A stretch of 64,000 nucleotides of DNA, from NCBI RefSeq assembly GCF_008973485.1, contig NZ_CP031223.1:3038001-3102000 (forward strand), in the 5' to 3' direction. The DNA comes from Psychrobacillus glaciei (lineage in GTDB: Bacteria; Bacillota; Bacilli; Bacillales_A; Planococcaceae). The number at the start of each line of letters is the position of its first letter. Position 1 is the stretch's first letter. Of the stretch, positions 17,325 to 24,480 are shown piece by piece. The position numbers and the translations under genes were made by a program. The notes beneath the pieces were generated by a model. That model worked only from the letters and a program-made list of their open reading frames with translations, ran no database searches and was not told the origin of the DNA.

Positions 17325-17466
17325 AGTAAAAAAATATCCCTTCTGTGGTTGCCGTCTTGATCATGCAAGTTGGATTTGAGGAAAGCACAGCTGGATTAAT
17401 TGCAGAAGTATTTTTATCTTCGGTTTGTAATGTAACGGGGACAATGGTTAATTTTTGTTGCGGCAT
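17317..17466 (-). CDS. Small open frame upstream of the integrase remnant
   Basis: A 49-codon frame from ATG 17466 follows AAAGGGGGGAG and overlaps the integrase fragment by 8 bases. The product, starting MPQQKLTIVPVTLQTEDKN, is not recognised. The ribosome site is good, so it may be translated. It could equally be a remnant of a larger mobile-element gene. Confidence 0.3.
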   Translation of the reverse strand: MPQQKLTIVPVTLQTEDKNTSAINPAVLSSNPTCMIKTATTEGIFFYYA

Positions 17467-17832
17467 ACAAAAACTCCCCCCTTTATTTGATACATGTATC
17501 GTACCAAAGAGGTGCTGTAGCTTTGTATGCGTTGTTTGAATGGGGGCTTACCATACAAATGGGATAAAGGGTAAAATAAAGTTATTAAGTTATTTAATAA
17601 GGGGGTCTCGCCAACATTAAGCATTTTTTACGGTAAGCAAGTTTTGAAGCGAAAAATAGGCTATTTTTTGCACGCTAAGGAAGTTCCAAATAGGTTTTTC
17701 TGACACTTTAATTTTGGAACGCATTTTGGTGCTACTATTTGGGATCAATTTATTCCAAATTGTAGCAGGGCCATAAACGGCCATTGGAACATTCCTTTGT
17801 TAAAGTGTTTTCCGATTGAAATACTCTTCTGG
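17467..17832. other. Intergenic region without a gene
   Basis: I see short inverted sequences such as GGCC at 17771-17785 around ATAAAC, but no supported frame, RNA or repeat copy. The usual palindromic repeat is absent on this side of the peptidase gene, so a deletion may have removed it. Confidence 0.4.
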
Positions 17833-19275
17833 CTACTTCACCAATAACCATTCGGCAAAAACTGAATCATCATTTAAACGAAAATAGTGCTCCGTAAATC
17901 TTATAAACTCTTTGGAATCTACCTCTTTAAATTGATAGTACTGATAGTAGATTCTTAAAAACTTTTCAGCCTCTTTTAACCCACCTCTCCCTTCAAACAA
18001 ACTCCATAGCATTACAGAAGATTTTCCGTATATATAGGAACTTTGCTTACCTTCTTCGTACTCATCCAAAGGAAGGTTTACTGGTAATGGATCTAAGTTT
18101 TGTATCGCTGCGTACATCGAACTATAAGGTACTTCTTCGTTATTTGTTGAATGAATATATAATTCTGTTGCAAAATCAGCAAAACCTTCATCTAACCATG
18201 CATCGTGGTAAGGATCATTGCTGATTATTCCATAAAACCACTGATGAGCAATTTCATGAATAACTGTCTTTTTTAATAATTTAGGTTCTAAGGGTTTATT
18301 GTTATAAATGGAGTTTGCGGTAACAATCCCGGGATACTCCATACCTAATCCATCTATCACAATGTCCAGTTGGGAAAATGGGTAAGGGCCAATATTCTTT
18401 TGAAAATAACTTAACGCATCTGAAGCCACTTCACTAATTTCCTTGTATAAATCTTCTTTATCTTCGAATCCAAACACTCTTATATTTACATTTTCCTCCT
18501 GTTTCTGAATAACCTTTGGGTCTTTGAGGATTGCTATAAAAACCTCTTTAACATTATTTACTTCAAATGATCCCATAGATTTACCCGGATATACATCGTT
18601 CTCGCTTGTAGAAGCAAAGGTATAACCTTTAGGGATATCATATGATACTTTAAAATTACTGAATCCATTATGGTATGTTTCTCCCCTGAATCTGTATTCC
18701 TCTTTATTCCAATTATGATTCCTATATGTAGCAACCATTGGATAGAATTGAGCTAAATGGTAATTTTCATTGCTTTTAGTAAACCTCAATCCTCCTTCGG
18801 GAAGAGTGAATTCGTAGGAAAATTCCACCTTTACTTCATCTCCTGGCCCTATTGACGACTTTAAAGGAACAGTTAGTTTATCTTTATTCAAGGTATATTT
18901 CATTGGTATTTTCTCCACAACTACTTTTTTAAATTGAAGTCTTGCCGGAACATCTAATGAATAATTTAATTTTTCCGATGTGGCTTTTGTAAATATATTT
19001 GGAATAAAATAAAAAACCAACTCATTCCAAGCATCTTCAGATGTATTCTTAATGTTAATATTTGCATCTACCTCAAACTCTCCCACACTACTCATCTTTA
19101 AATTAATATCGTATTTCGTATAATTGCCAGCAGGAACACTCCTTGGAAAAAACGAGGTTCTATCTAATGAAGAAGTAACCTTCCCTTTACTTGTACCTTT
19201 ATCCATTTCACACCCCGTTAAAAAATAGCATGTCAATAATATCACGGAAATTAGAAAATATAGATACTTGTACAC
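17833..19275 (-). CDS. M1-type metallopeptidase lipoprotein
   Basis: The protein is a gluzincin with HEIAHQWFYG followed 18 residues later by DEGFADF, the HExxH-(18)-E zinc site of family M1. A beta-rich N-terminal domain comes first. The substrate-binding GxMEN motif appears as GLGMEYPGIV, so the Asn is replaced, which hints at altered or weak aminopeptidase activity. A signal peptide with lipobox LTGC places it outside the membrane. I prefer GTG 19275 (GGGGTGG just upstream). ATG 19296 and an ATG at 19353 are alternatives. At about 480 residues it lacks the large C-terminal helical domain of classic aminopeptidase N. Confidence 0.8.
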   Translation of the reverse strand: MYKYLYFLISVILLTCYFLTGCEMDKGTSKGKVTSSLDRTSFFPRSVPAGNYTKYDINLKMSSVGEFEVDANINIKNTSEDAWNELVFYFIPNIFTKATSEKLNYSLDVPARLQFKKVVVEKIPMKYTLNKDKLTVPLKSSIGPGDEVKVEFSYEFTLPEGGLRFTKSNENYHLAQFYPMVATYRNHNWNKEEYRFRGETYHNGFSNFKVSYDIPKGYTFASTSENDVYPGKSMGSFEVNNVKEVFIAILKDPKVIQKQEENVNIRVFGFEDKEDLYKEISEVASDALSYFQKNIGPYPFSQLDIVIDGLGMEYPGIVTANSIYNNKPLEPKLLKKTVIHEIAHQWFYGIISNDPYHDAWLDEGFADFATELYIHSTNNEEVPYSSMYAAIQNLDPLPVNLPLDEYEEGKQSSYIYGKSSVMLWSLFEGRGGLKEAEKFLRIYYQYYQFKEVDSKEFIRFTEHYFRLNDDSVFAEWLLVK

Positions 19276-19380
19276 TTTCACCACCCCAACTTTCATTCCA
19301 CATTTTGTATTTAAGATATAAAGGGTTGTATGTTTGGAATAAGCGACTGCCATTCCGCTCCCCCTGTTCTCTTATTGCTT

Positions 19381-19458
19381 CTTAAACTAACCTGCTGCGT
19401 TAGTTCAATAAGAAAATGGTGCTTAACCCCTAATTAAAGTAAAGCACCCGTTAGTGAA
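19381..19458. repeat. Palindromic interspersed repeat, full form, copy 8
   Basis: CTTAAACTAACCTGCTGCGT, TTCAATAAG, then a half-B variant with GCTTAACCCC and ending AAGCACCCGTTAGTG. Confidence 0.8.
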
Positions 19459-19669
19459 AATAACTATATATTATTACGATAAATCCCAACGTGAAGAAAA
19501 TACCTCTTATTATAAGGGAACGTCTTACATATGCCTCATCTACTTTAGGTTCCTCAGTATATGCAGGTTGAAACCACAAACGAATAGCCTTAGTTGGATT
19601 TATATATTGCCAAATCGAAATAGCATAGAATGCAATCACAACGATAAAAAATAAAATTGTTTTAAACAT
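19451..19669 (-). CDS. Small membrane protein, DUF6199-like, copy A
   Basis: The 72-residue product has two hydrophobic segments (about 3-20 and 52-70) with a loop containing NPTKAIRLWF and EEPKVDEAYVRRS. The NP..A..LW and GFIVIIY pattern resembles the short DUF6199 family. That match is tentative. ATG 19669 has GGGCGGGAGGGAATTAT upstream. The protein sequence is identical to the gene at 20256-20474, and the duplication includes promoter and repeats. Confidence 0.65.
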   Translation of the reverse strand: MFKTILFFIVVIAFYAISIWQYINPTKAIRLWFQPAYTEEPKVDEAYVRRSLIIRGIFFTLGFIVIIYSYFH

Positions 19670-19770
19670 ATAATTCCCTCCCGCCCCGTTACTTTAATAC
19701 GTTTGAAACGAATAAAGGTTCCATTTTTAAGTAAATATTCCATTTGTAATTATCGAAAATGTATTTTGCT

Positions 19771-19805
19771 TGTTCAACTAAACTGCGTCTTTAGTTGAAT
19801 AAGAA
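19771..19805. repeat. Palindromic interspersed repeat, half A variant, copy 9
   Basis: TGTTCAACTAAACTGCGTCT then TTAGTTGAATAAG. The core is GCGTCT instead of GCTGCG. Confidence 0.75.
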
Positions 19806-19933
19806 CCTTAAATACTAACCTACATTTATTAGAGAATAGAAAGCGATAATACCCAAATTACAATTAATTTTCTTATTTCTTCCTGAAGAAATAAATCGGA
19901 ACCCAAAAAATGGTGTTAGTATTTTCAATTCAC

Positions 19934-20131
19934 TTACTTTTTTAATTTCTTCTCTTTAATAAATAACTGAATAGATGTAATTATTGCTATAACTGAGATT
20001 GCAATAGCATATATTACTGTTTGTGTGAGTCGGGAATCATATTGAAAGTTTCTATATTTCATACCGTTATATGTCCATATATGAACAGTTAACAGAAAAA
20101 TAGGTACTAAAAGTAGAATATACTTAAACAT
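19934..20131 (-). CDS. Small two-span membrane protein
   Basis: ATG 20131 follows AGGGGGGTG. The 65-residue product has hydrophobic segments near 2-20 and 36-55, separated by NGMKYRNFQYDSRL, and a lysine-rich end. No known family is recognised. It is the single gene in the unit between the two duplicated copies. Confidence 0.55.
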   Translation of the reverse strand: MFKYILLLVPIFLLTVHIWTYNGMKYRNFQYDSRLTQTVIYAIAISVIAIITSIQLFIKEKKLKK

Positions 20132-20183
20132 AAGAAACACCCCCCTCTAACTTATTAATTTCTCCGTCCCATTTAATTTTCCC

Positions 20184-20264
20184 TTCTTAAACTAAACTGC
20201 AGCGTTAGTTCAATAAGAAAATGGTGCTTAACCCCTAATTAAAGTAAAGCACCCGTTAGTGAAA
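20184..20264. repeat. Palindromic interspersed repeat, full form, copy 10
   Basis: TTCTTAAACTAAACTGCAGC, TTCAATAAG, then the same half-B variant as copy 8. Confidence 0.8.
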
Positions 20265-20474
20265 ATAACTATATATTATTACGATAAATCCCAACGTGAA
20301 GAAAATACCTCTTATTATAAGGGAACGTCTTACATATGCCTCATCTACTTTAGGTTCCTCAGTATATGCAGGTTGAAACCACAAACGAATAGCCTTAGTT
20401 GGATTTATATATTGCCAAATCGAAATAGCATAGAATGCAATCACAACGATAAAAAATAAAATTGTTTTAAACAT
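20256..20474 (-). CDS. Small membrane protein, DUF6199-like, copy B
   Basis: It encodes the same 72 residues as 19451-19669, with the same ribosome site and upstream region. Complete identity at protein level together with scattered differences outside the frame points to a recent duplication or gene conversion of the whole unit. Confidence 0.65.
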   Translation of the reverse strand: MFKTILFFIVVIAFYAISIWQYINPTKAIRLWFQPAYTEEPKVDEAYVRRSLIIRGIFFTLGFIVIIYSYFH

Positions 20475-20576
20475 ATAATTCCCTCCCGCCCCGTTACTTT
20501 AATACGTTTGAAACGAATTAAGGTTCCATTTTTAAGCAAATATTCCATTTTTAATTATCGAAAATGTATTTTGCTT

Positions 20577-20648
20577 GTTCAACTAAACTGCAGCGTTAGT
20601 AAAAAAGGCTTTACTCCTTATTGAAGTAAAGCACCCGTTAGTTTAAAA
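20577..20648. repeat. Palindromic interspersed repeat, full two-hairpin form, copy 11
   Basis: GTTCAACTAAACTGCAGCG, then the perfect GCTTTACT/AGTAAAGC hairpin and GCACCCGTTAGTTT. Confidence 0.85.
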
Positions 20649-20660
20649 GTGGAAAAATAT

Positions 20661-20855
20661 TTATTGAAAGTCAATAATAATCAATGGAAACACAAAAATA
20701 ACGGGTAATATAAAGACCAAAAATAGCCCTGTAAACAAGAAGGTTATAAATCTTTTTCTATCTAAACCAATCCTTAATTCCCAAAGTCCCAAACATATTG
20801 AATACAAACCCAACAACATACTAATCATTGGTAATATTACCATATAGATACCCAT
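20661..20855 (-). CDS. Small two-span membrane protein
   Basis: The 64-residue product starts at ATG 20855 after AAAGGGAG. It has hydrophobic segments at about 3-24 and 37-61 separated by RIGLDRKRF. No family is recognised. Its upstream region (20905-21000) is similar to the upstream region of the duplicated gene, including CTTTACTTTAATACGTTTG, so these units share a promoter-bearing segment. Confidence 0.55.
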   Translation of the reverse strand: MGIYMVILPMISMLLGLYSICLGLWELRIGLDRKRFITFLFTGLFLVFILPVIFVFPLIIIDFQ

Positions 20856-20997
20856 TTCATTTCTCCCTTTAATAATATCGTTTTTATATGTATCTCATTG
20901 GACTGACATAATCCCTTTACTTTAATACGTTTGGCATAAATAGAAGTTCCAATATTAAGTAAATTATCCATTTGATATTAACAAAAATCCAGTTCTG

Positions 20998-21031
20998 CTT
21001 ATTCAACTAACCTGCGCCGTTAGTTGAATAT
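20998..21031. repeat. Palindromic interspersed repeat, half A, copy 12
   Basis: TTATTCAACTAACCTGCGCC then GTTAGTTGAATA, with perfect 10-bp arms. It is the last copy of the first array. Confidence 0.8.
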
Positions 21032-21375
21032 TCGGATACCGAAACTTTTAACTATTATTGTACCTCAATTGAAAAAACTACGCTCTAGCATTTTTTTAAA
21101 CAGTTCGTAAAAGTACACTTACACAGACTAAAAGGGAGAGAAGATGCAGTAGTATTCGCATCTTCTCTCCTTCTGTCTTCAATAAACTTCTGATAAGTAC
21201 TGATATGTAAACCAATACCCTCTTATTGTCATCTTTGATTTGGAATAAATGTTGTTTAGTGAAATAAATTAGTTTGCTTTTAATGATAACAAGCCGAATT
21301 ATTCCGTTCGAAATGCGGCTATTCCAAAAATTAGTGGTTTACTTTTATTTACAAACTCGTGTAAATAAACAGAGC
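21032..21375. other. Intergenic region between the first array and the TIR gene
   Basis: It contains a half copy (21103-21118, GTTCGTAAAAGTACAC) of the palindrome at 25534 and a strong hairpin at 21135-21170 with 13-bp arms GGAGAGAAGATGC/GCATCTTCTCTCC. The hairpin lacks a long T run and may be a weak terminator or repeat. No gene is supported. Confidence 0.5.
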
Positions 21376-22059
21376 TTAAAGGGCAACGAGTTCTGCGAGC
21401 TTGGCCGCGACATCTGCCATTGATTCTTCCTCTGTATCCAGACCACTTCGCGATGCGAGCAGGGGACTGACATCACGGAGAGCTTCATAAGTTGTCTCGT
21501 GTACAATCGGAATGAGGCGATCGCTAGCGAGTAGTGCCGAAAGTTCTTTGTCGGCGACGCCTCCTTTTGGGAGACGTTTTAGCATTGCAGGAGTCACCAG
21601 CACAAGCCCGACTCGTGAGTTTGCCAAACCCCTGTCTATTGCACGAAGTAACGGCGCCCCGAGATCAACGTCCTTCTCGCTGAACCAGACGGAGACGTCA
21701 TTAGACTCAAGCAGATCGTGCAGCTCCTTCGCAGCTCCTTTACGGTCGTCCCACGCGTGGCAGAGGAAGACATCCCGAAGGTCTCGCTCTGCCAAATCTT
21801 CGACTTTATCACGGACTGGTGTGAGTGCTTTAACTTCTTGAGGTGTGTAAAATACAGACGAACCTGCTTTTGACCATCGTGGCTGTTTATTCCGGGTGGA
21901 AGCTCTGCTACTACTTCCGCTCCCCCCACTTCTAGCGGGCGGGGAATACGACGGAGCTGAGTATGAACTGTAGCCACGATAACCTCCACCGCATGCCGGG
22001 CAGTCGGCTGCGGCACCCGCTGTTCGATGTCCCCTTACTGGAGCCGTACATCTAGCCAT
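21376..22059 (-). CDS. TIR-domain protein with N-terminal Cys/His motif
   Basis: ATG 22059 follows a G-rich ribosome site. The 227-residue product has an N-terminal MARCTAPVRGH motif with Cys4, His11 and CPAC at 20-23 (a likely zinc ribbon), and then a serine/glycine/tyrosine-rich linker to about 60. A TIR domain at about 94-225 follows: RDVFLCHAWDD, VSVWFSEKDVDLG with putative catalytic Glu128, and LVLVTP. Bacterial TIR domains often cleave NAD+ or make signalling nucleotides in phage defence. The gene is visibly GC-rich compared with its neighbours, which indicates transfer from a high-GC donor such as an actinomycete. No partner gene is adjacent, so it may act alone. A defence role is inference. 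Confidence 0.85.
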   Translation of the reverse strand: MARCTAPVRGHRTAGAAADCPACGGGYRGYSSYSAPSYSPPARSGGSGSSSRASTRNKQPRWSKAGSSVFYTPQEVKALTPVRDKVEDLAERDLRDVFLCHAWDDRKGAAKELHDLLESNDVSVWFSEKDVDLGAPLLRAIDRGLANSRVGLVLVTPAMLKRLPKGGVADKELSALLASDRLIPIVHETTYEALRDVSPLLASRSGLDTEEESMADVAAKLAELVAL

Positions 22060-22281
22060 GCCTTATCCCCCCCTAATTGAATGAGTATTGCTGACCCATT
22101 TATAATATCCATTTCAATTCCCTCCTTAGTTTTCGCTTAATTGCAATTTTTCGCTCAATCTCATCTATTGTATCAAATAAAATAAGGAAGCGTCGTATTA
22201 TTCTCATTATGCAAACCTCTCCCATTTTTGAATAACTTTTTAAAAACAAGATTAGTTGTTTTATAAAGGTTTTTAGAAAAG

Positions 22282-22337
22282 TTGCACTTTTAAATCGTCT
22301 ATGTATATAATCAAGTTAATAAAAGTTAACCGGTTAA
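22282..22337 (+). promoter_or_regulatory. Promoter and palindromic operator of the ArsR-type regulator
   Basis: TTGCAC at 22282-22287 and TATAAT at 22306-22311 with an 18-base spacer form a good SigA promoter. A perfect 12-bp palindrome, TTAACCGGTTAA at 22326-22337, sits between promoter and start. This is the expected place for an autorepression site bound by the regulator itself. Confidence 0.65.
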
Positions 22338-22353
22338 GGAAGAGGTTTTACAA

Positions 22354-22944
22354 ATGGAACAACAATCGATTTTTATTCTGGAAACGTACGAGCAATTGAA
22401 AGTCATTAGTGATCCGCTGCGCACCAAAATGCTCATTCATCTGGTGGAACAGCCTCATACTGGACAGATGCTCGCCCAAGAACTCAACCTTTCGCGAGCT
22501 AAAGTTCTCTATCATCTTCGAGAATTAGAGAAGTATGGAATCATTCAACTGGTCAGAAAAGAAGAGCGTCGAGGAAATATCCTGAAATTCTATCAGGCGG
22601 TCGCCAGAGGGTTTATTCCGGCCGACCATCTGCTCACGTATGTGGAATCCAAGGAAGCCACACGCCAGTCGTATCTGGAAGTCATCGACCGAGCGAAAAC
22701 CCGAGTGTTGACGGCTCCGGATGAATCATTCGAACTGCATTCCTCTAACGTGGAAGAATGGAACAACCTGTCGCTTCAAACCGAATTTACTGTGAGTCAG
22801 AAAAAATTTGTGGAATTCACCCAAAAATACCGCGAACTTTTGGAGACGTTGAAAGAAGAGGACAATGATCCCGACATACAACATTACTACTTGATGACCA
22901 CGGCTTTCCAGATCGAAGAGTTACTGTTTAAGAAAGAAAAGTAG
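22354..22944 (+). CDS. ArsR-type winged-helix transcriptional regulator
   Basis: The 196-residue protein has an N-terminal winged helix at about 12-75 (VISDPLRTKMLIHLVEQ, AQELNLSRAKVLYHLRELEK) and a C-terminal alpha-helical region of the kind seen in HTH_20 regulators. No metal-binding Cys motif is visible, so it probably senses an organic ligand or acts as a constitutive repressor. ATG 22354 is preceded by GGAAGAGG. It lies 21 bases ahead of an MFS exporter and most likely controls it, consistent with the palindrome upstream. Confidence 0.85.
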   Translation: MEQQSIFILETYEQLKVISDPLRTKMLIHLVEQPHTGQMLAQELNLSRAKVLYHLRELEKYGIIQLVRKEERRGNILKFYQAVARGFIPADHLLTYVESKEATRQSYLEVIDRAKTRVLTAPDESFELHSSNVEEWNNLSLQTEFTVSQKKFVEFTQKYRELLETLKEEDNDPDIQHYYLMTTAFQIEELLFKKEK

Positions 22945-22965
22945 GCTTGTGAGAGAAGGGATCTC

Positions 22966-24216
22966 ATGGCAATCGATCAAGTAACAGAAGTACCTGTACA
23001 GGAAAAATTGGTTCTGAGTTTGTTCAGCAATCGTTCGTTTATTTTCCTTTGGCTTTCCAGTACCGCATCTTTTTTGGCCTTATCGACGTACCTGTTTGCT
23101 GAACAGTGGTACATCATCACCGTTTTGGAAAAAGAGAGTCTGCTGGGAATCGTCATGATGGCGACCATGGTGCCACGGGTCTTGTTCATGACGCTTGGCG
23201 GTGTCTGGGCCGACCGGTTCCGTCGGTCGCGCATCATGCTAATCTCCAGTTTCGTACGCTGCCTGTTGGTGCTGGGCATGATTTTACTGCTGCAGCTCAG
23301 CTTGCTGGAACTGTGGCCACTTATTCTTTTTGCCTTATGTTTTGGAATCGTTGATGCGTTCTTTTCACCGACAAATACGTCGCTCCTGCCATCGGTCGTG
23401 GCGAAAGAGGCGCTTCCTCGGTCGAATTCCTTCATTCAAAGTTCCAATCAAATTGCCCTTTTTTCCGGTCCGATGTTAGGCGGGTGGGTGCTTTCTTTCG
23501 GGTCGTTTAGCTTGTTATTCGGAGTAATTGCTGGATTCTTACTGCTAACGTTTCTGTTCTCTTCGCTCATCAAAGAAGAAAAAAGGCCAGTAATTGCTGA
23601 CCGATCCTCCACGAAATCAGAGCTGAAGGAAGGATTTTCGTATGTATGGGGAATGCCCTTCCTAAAAAACATGTTGGTGATTTTAATCTTCATCAACTTC
23701 TTCTTTTTCGGTCCGCTACTGATGGGAATTCCCTTGCTGGTGGATAGTGTCCTTAAAGGGGAAGTGCAGGATTTAAGTTTCCTGCAAAGTTCGTATCAAG
23801 GCGGGATGCTGGCGGGAGCTATTCTGGTAGGCATTCTGAATCTACGGAAAAAACGGGGATTAACCATGCTTGTGATGATTGGCGTTTTAGGCGTCTGCTT
23901 AACCTTCCTGGGGCAAATTGGTTTCCTATGGCAAGGAATTCTATTACTTTCGCTCATGGGCATTCTTTCTTCTTTTATCAATGTCACACTGATTTCAACG
24001 ATCCAGGCACAATCCGACCCAAATAAAATCGGACGTGTCATGAGCTTGGTCAATGCCTCTTCGAATGGGCTGGTTCCCTTGTCCTATGCGTTTGTGTCGC
24101 TGGCACTCGTGATGCAGTTCACAATATCGGATGTGATGTTGCTGTGCGGTATGCTGATTCTTGTAATCGCCACTATCTATCTCCTGCGTTCTAAAATCAT
24201 CAAAAATGTGGATTAG
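22966..24216 (+). CDS. MFS transporter, EntS/MFS_3-like efflux protein
   Basis: The 416-residue protein has twelve predicted spans and the MFS loop motif GGVWADRFRRSRI near residues 74-86 (the GxxaDrxxRR type). The overall pattern matches the MFS_3 group of drug or siderophore exporters. ATG 22966 follows GAGAAGGGA. It is co-transcribed with the ArsR-type regulator and ends before a terminator at 24262-24303. The substrate is unknown. The higher GC of this pair than the surrounding accessory genes suggests a common acquired origin. Confidence 0.85.
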   Translation: MAIDQVTEVPVQEKLVLSLFSNRSFIFLWLSSTASFLALSTYLFAEQWYIITVLEKESLLGIVMMATMVPRVLFMTLGGVWADRFRRSRIMLISSFVRCLLVLGMILLLQLSLLELWPLILFALCFGIVDAFFSPTNTSLLPSVVAKEALPRSNSFIQSSNQIALFSGPMLGGWVLSFGSFSLLFGVIAGFLLLTFLFSSLIKEEKRPVIADRSSTKSELKEGFSYVWGMPFLKNMLVILIFINFFFFGPLLMGIPLLVDSVLKGEVQDLSFLQSSYQGGMLAGAILVGILNLRKKRGLTMLVMIGVLGVCLTFLGQIGFLWQGILLLSLMGILSSFINVTLISTIQAQSDPNKIGRVMSLVNASSNGLVPLSYAFVSLALVMQFTISDVMLLCGMLILVIATIYLLRSKIIKNVD

Positions 24217-24261
24217 AAAGAAACGGGAACGACATTTTTTCTGATGTATGCAACTCATACC

Positions 24262-24303
24262 GAAAAGGAAGAAGGTATTTATCTATGTACCCTCTTCCTT
24301 TTC
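24262..24303 (+). terminator. Rho-independent terminator after the MFS gene
   Basis: AAAAGGAAGAAGGTAT pairs with GTACCCTCTTCCTTTT with minor mismatches and is followed by a T-rich tract. Confidence 0.65.
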
Positions 24304-24310
24304 TGCATTT

Positions 24311-24366
24311 ATGAGTTTATGAATTTATGAATTTATGAATTTATGAATTTATGAATTTATGAATTT
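24311..24366. repeat. 8-bp tandem repeat, seven units
   Basis: One ATGAGTTT and six ATGAATTT units in a row. This non-coding microsatellite-like array lies between a terminator and the 3' end of the phosphotransferase gene. Confidence 0.9.
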
Positions 24367-24480
24367 CATAATTTTAGTGCTTCCGATAAGTCATGATATG
24401 TAAACTAAGATTCAAATATTTTTTGCTAGTCTATCCTTTATATCTCAGGTTCCAATAGAGAATAGACGATAAAATCCTTC

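Larger units (their letters stand above)
19378..19791. repeat. Duplicated repeat-to-repeat unit, left copy
   Basis: This about 414-bp segment is nearly identical to 20183-20592. It runs from within one palindromic repeat (CTTCTTAAACTAA) to within the next (CAACTAAACTGC) and contains one complete small gene with its upstream region. Only a few point differences are visible. Confidence 0.9.
20183..20592. repeat. Duplicated repeat-to-repeat unit, right copy
   Basis: Second copy of the unit at 19378-19791. Borders fall in the repeats at 20184 and 20577. Differences include CTGCAGCG for CTGCTGCG and AATTAAGG for AATAAAGG. Confidence 0.9.

Noticed and set aside
8058-21031. Classical integron attC sites
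   Set aside because: The repeats contain GTTAGC or GTTAGTT and not the GTTRRRY/RYYYAAC pair with its usual spacing, and no IntI-type integrase is present.
8058-21031. Interpretation of half-A palindromes as ordinary terminators
   Set aside because: The arms are AT-rich, no T run follows on either strand, and copies occur upstream of genes as often as downstream. A role in transcript ends for half B is still possible.
21135-21170. Small RNA or strong terminator
   Set aside because: The 13-bp hairpin is clear, but there is no T tract and no promoter that I can point to.
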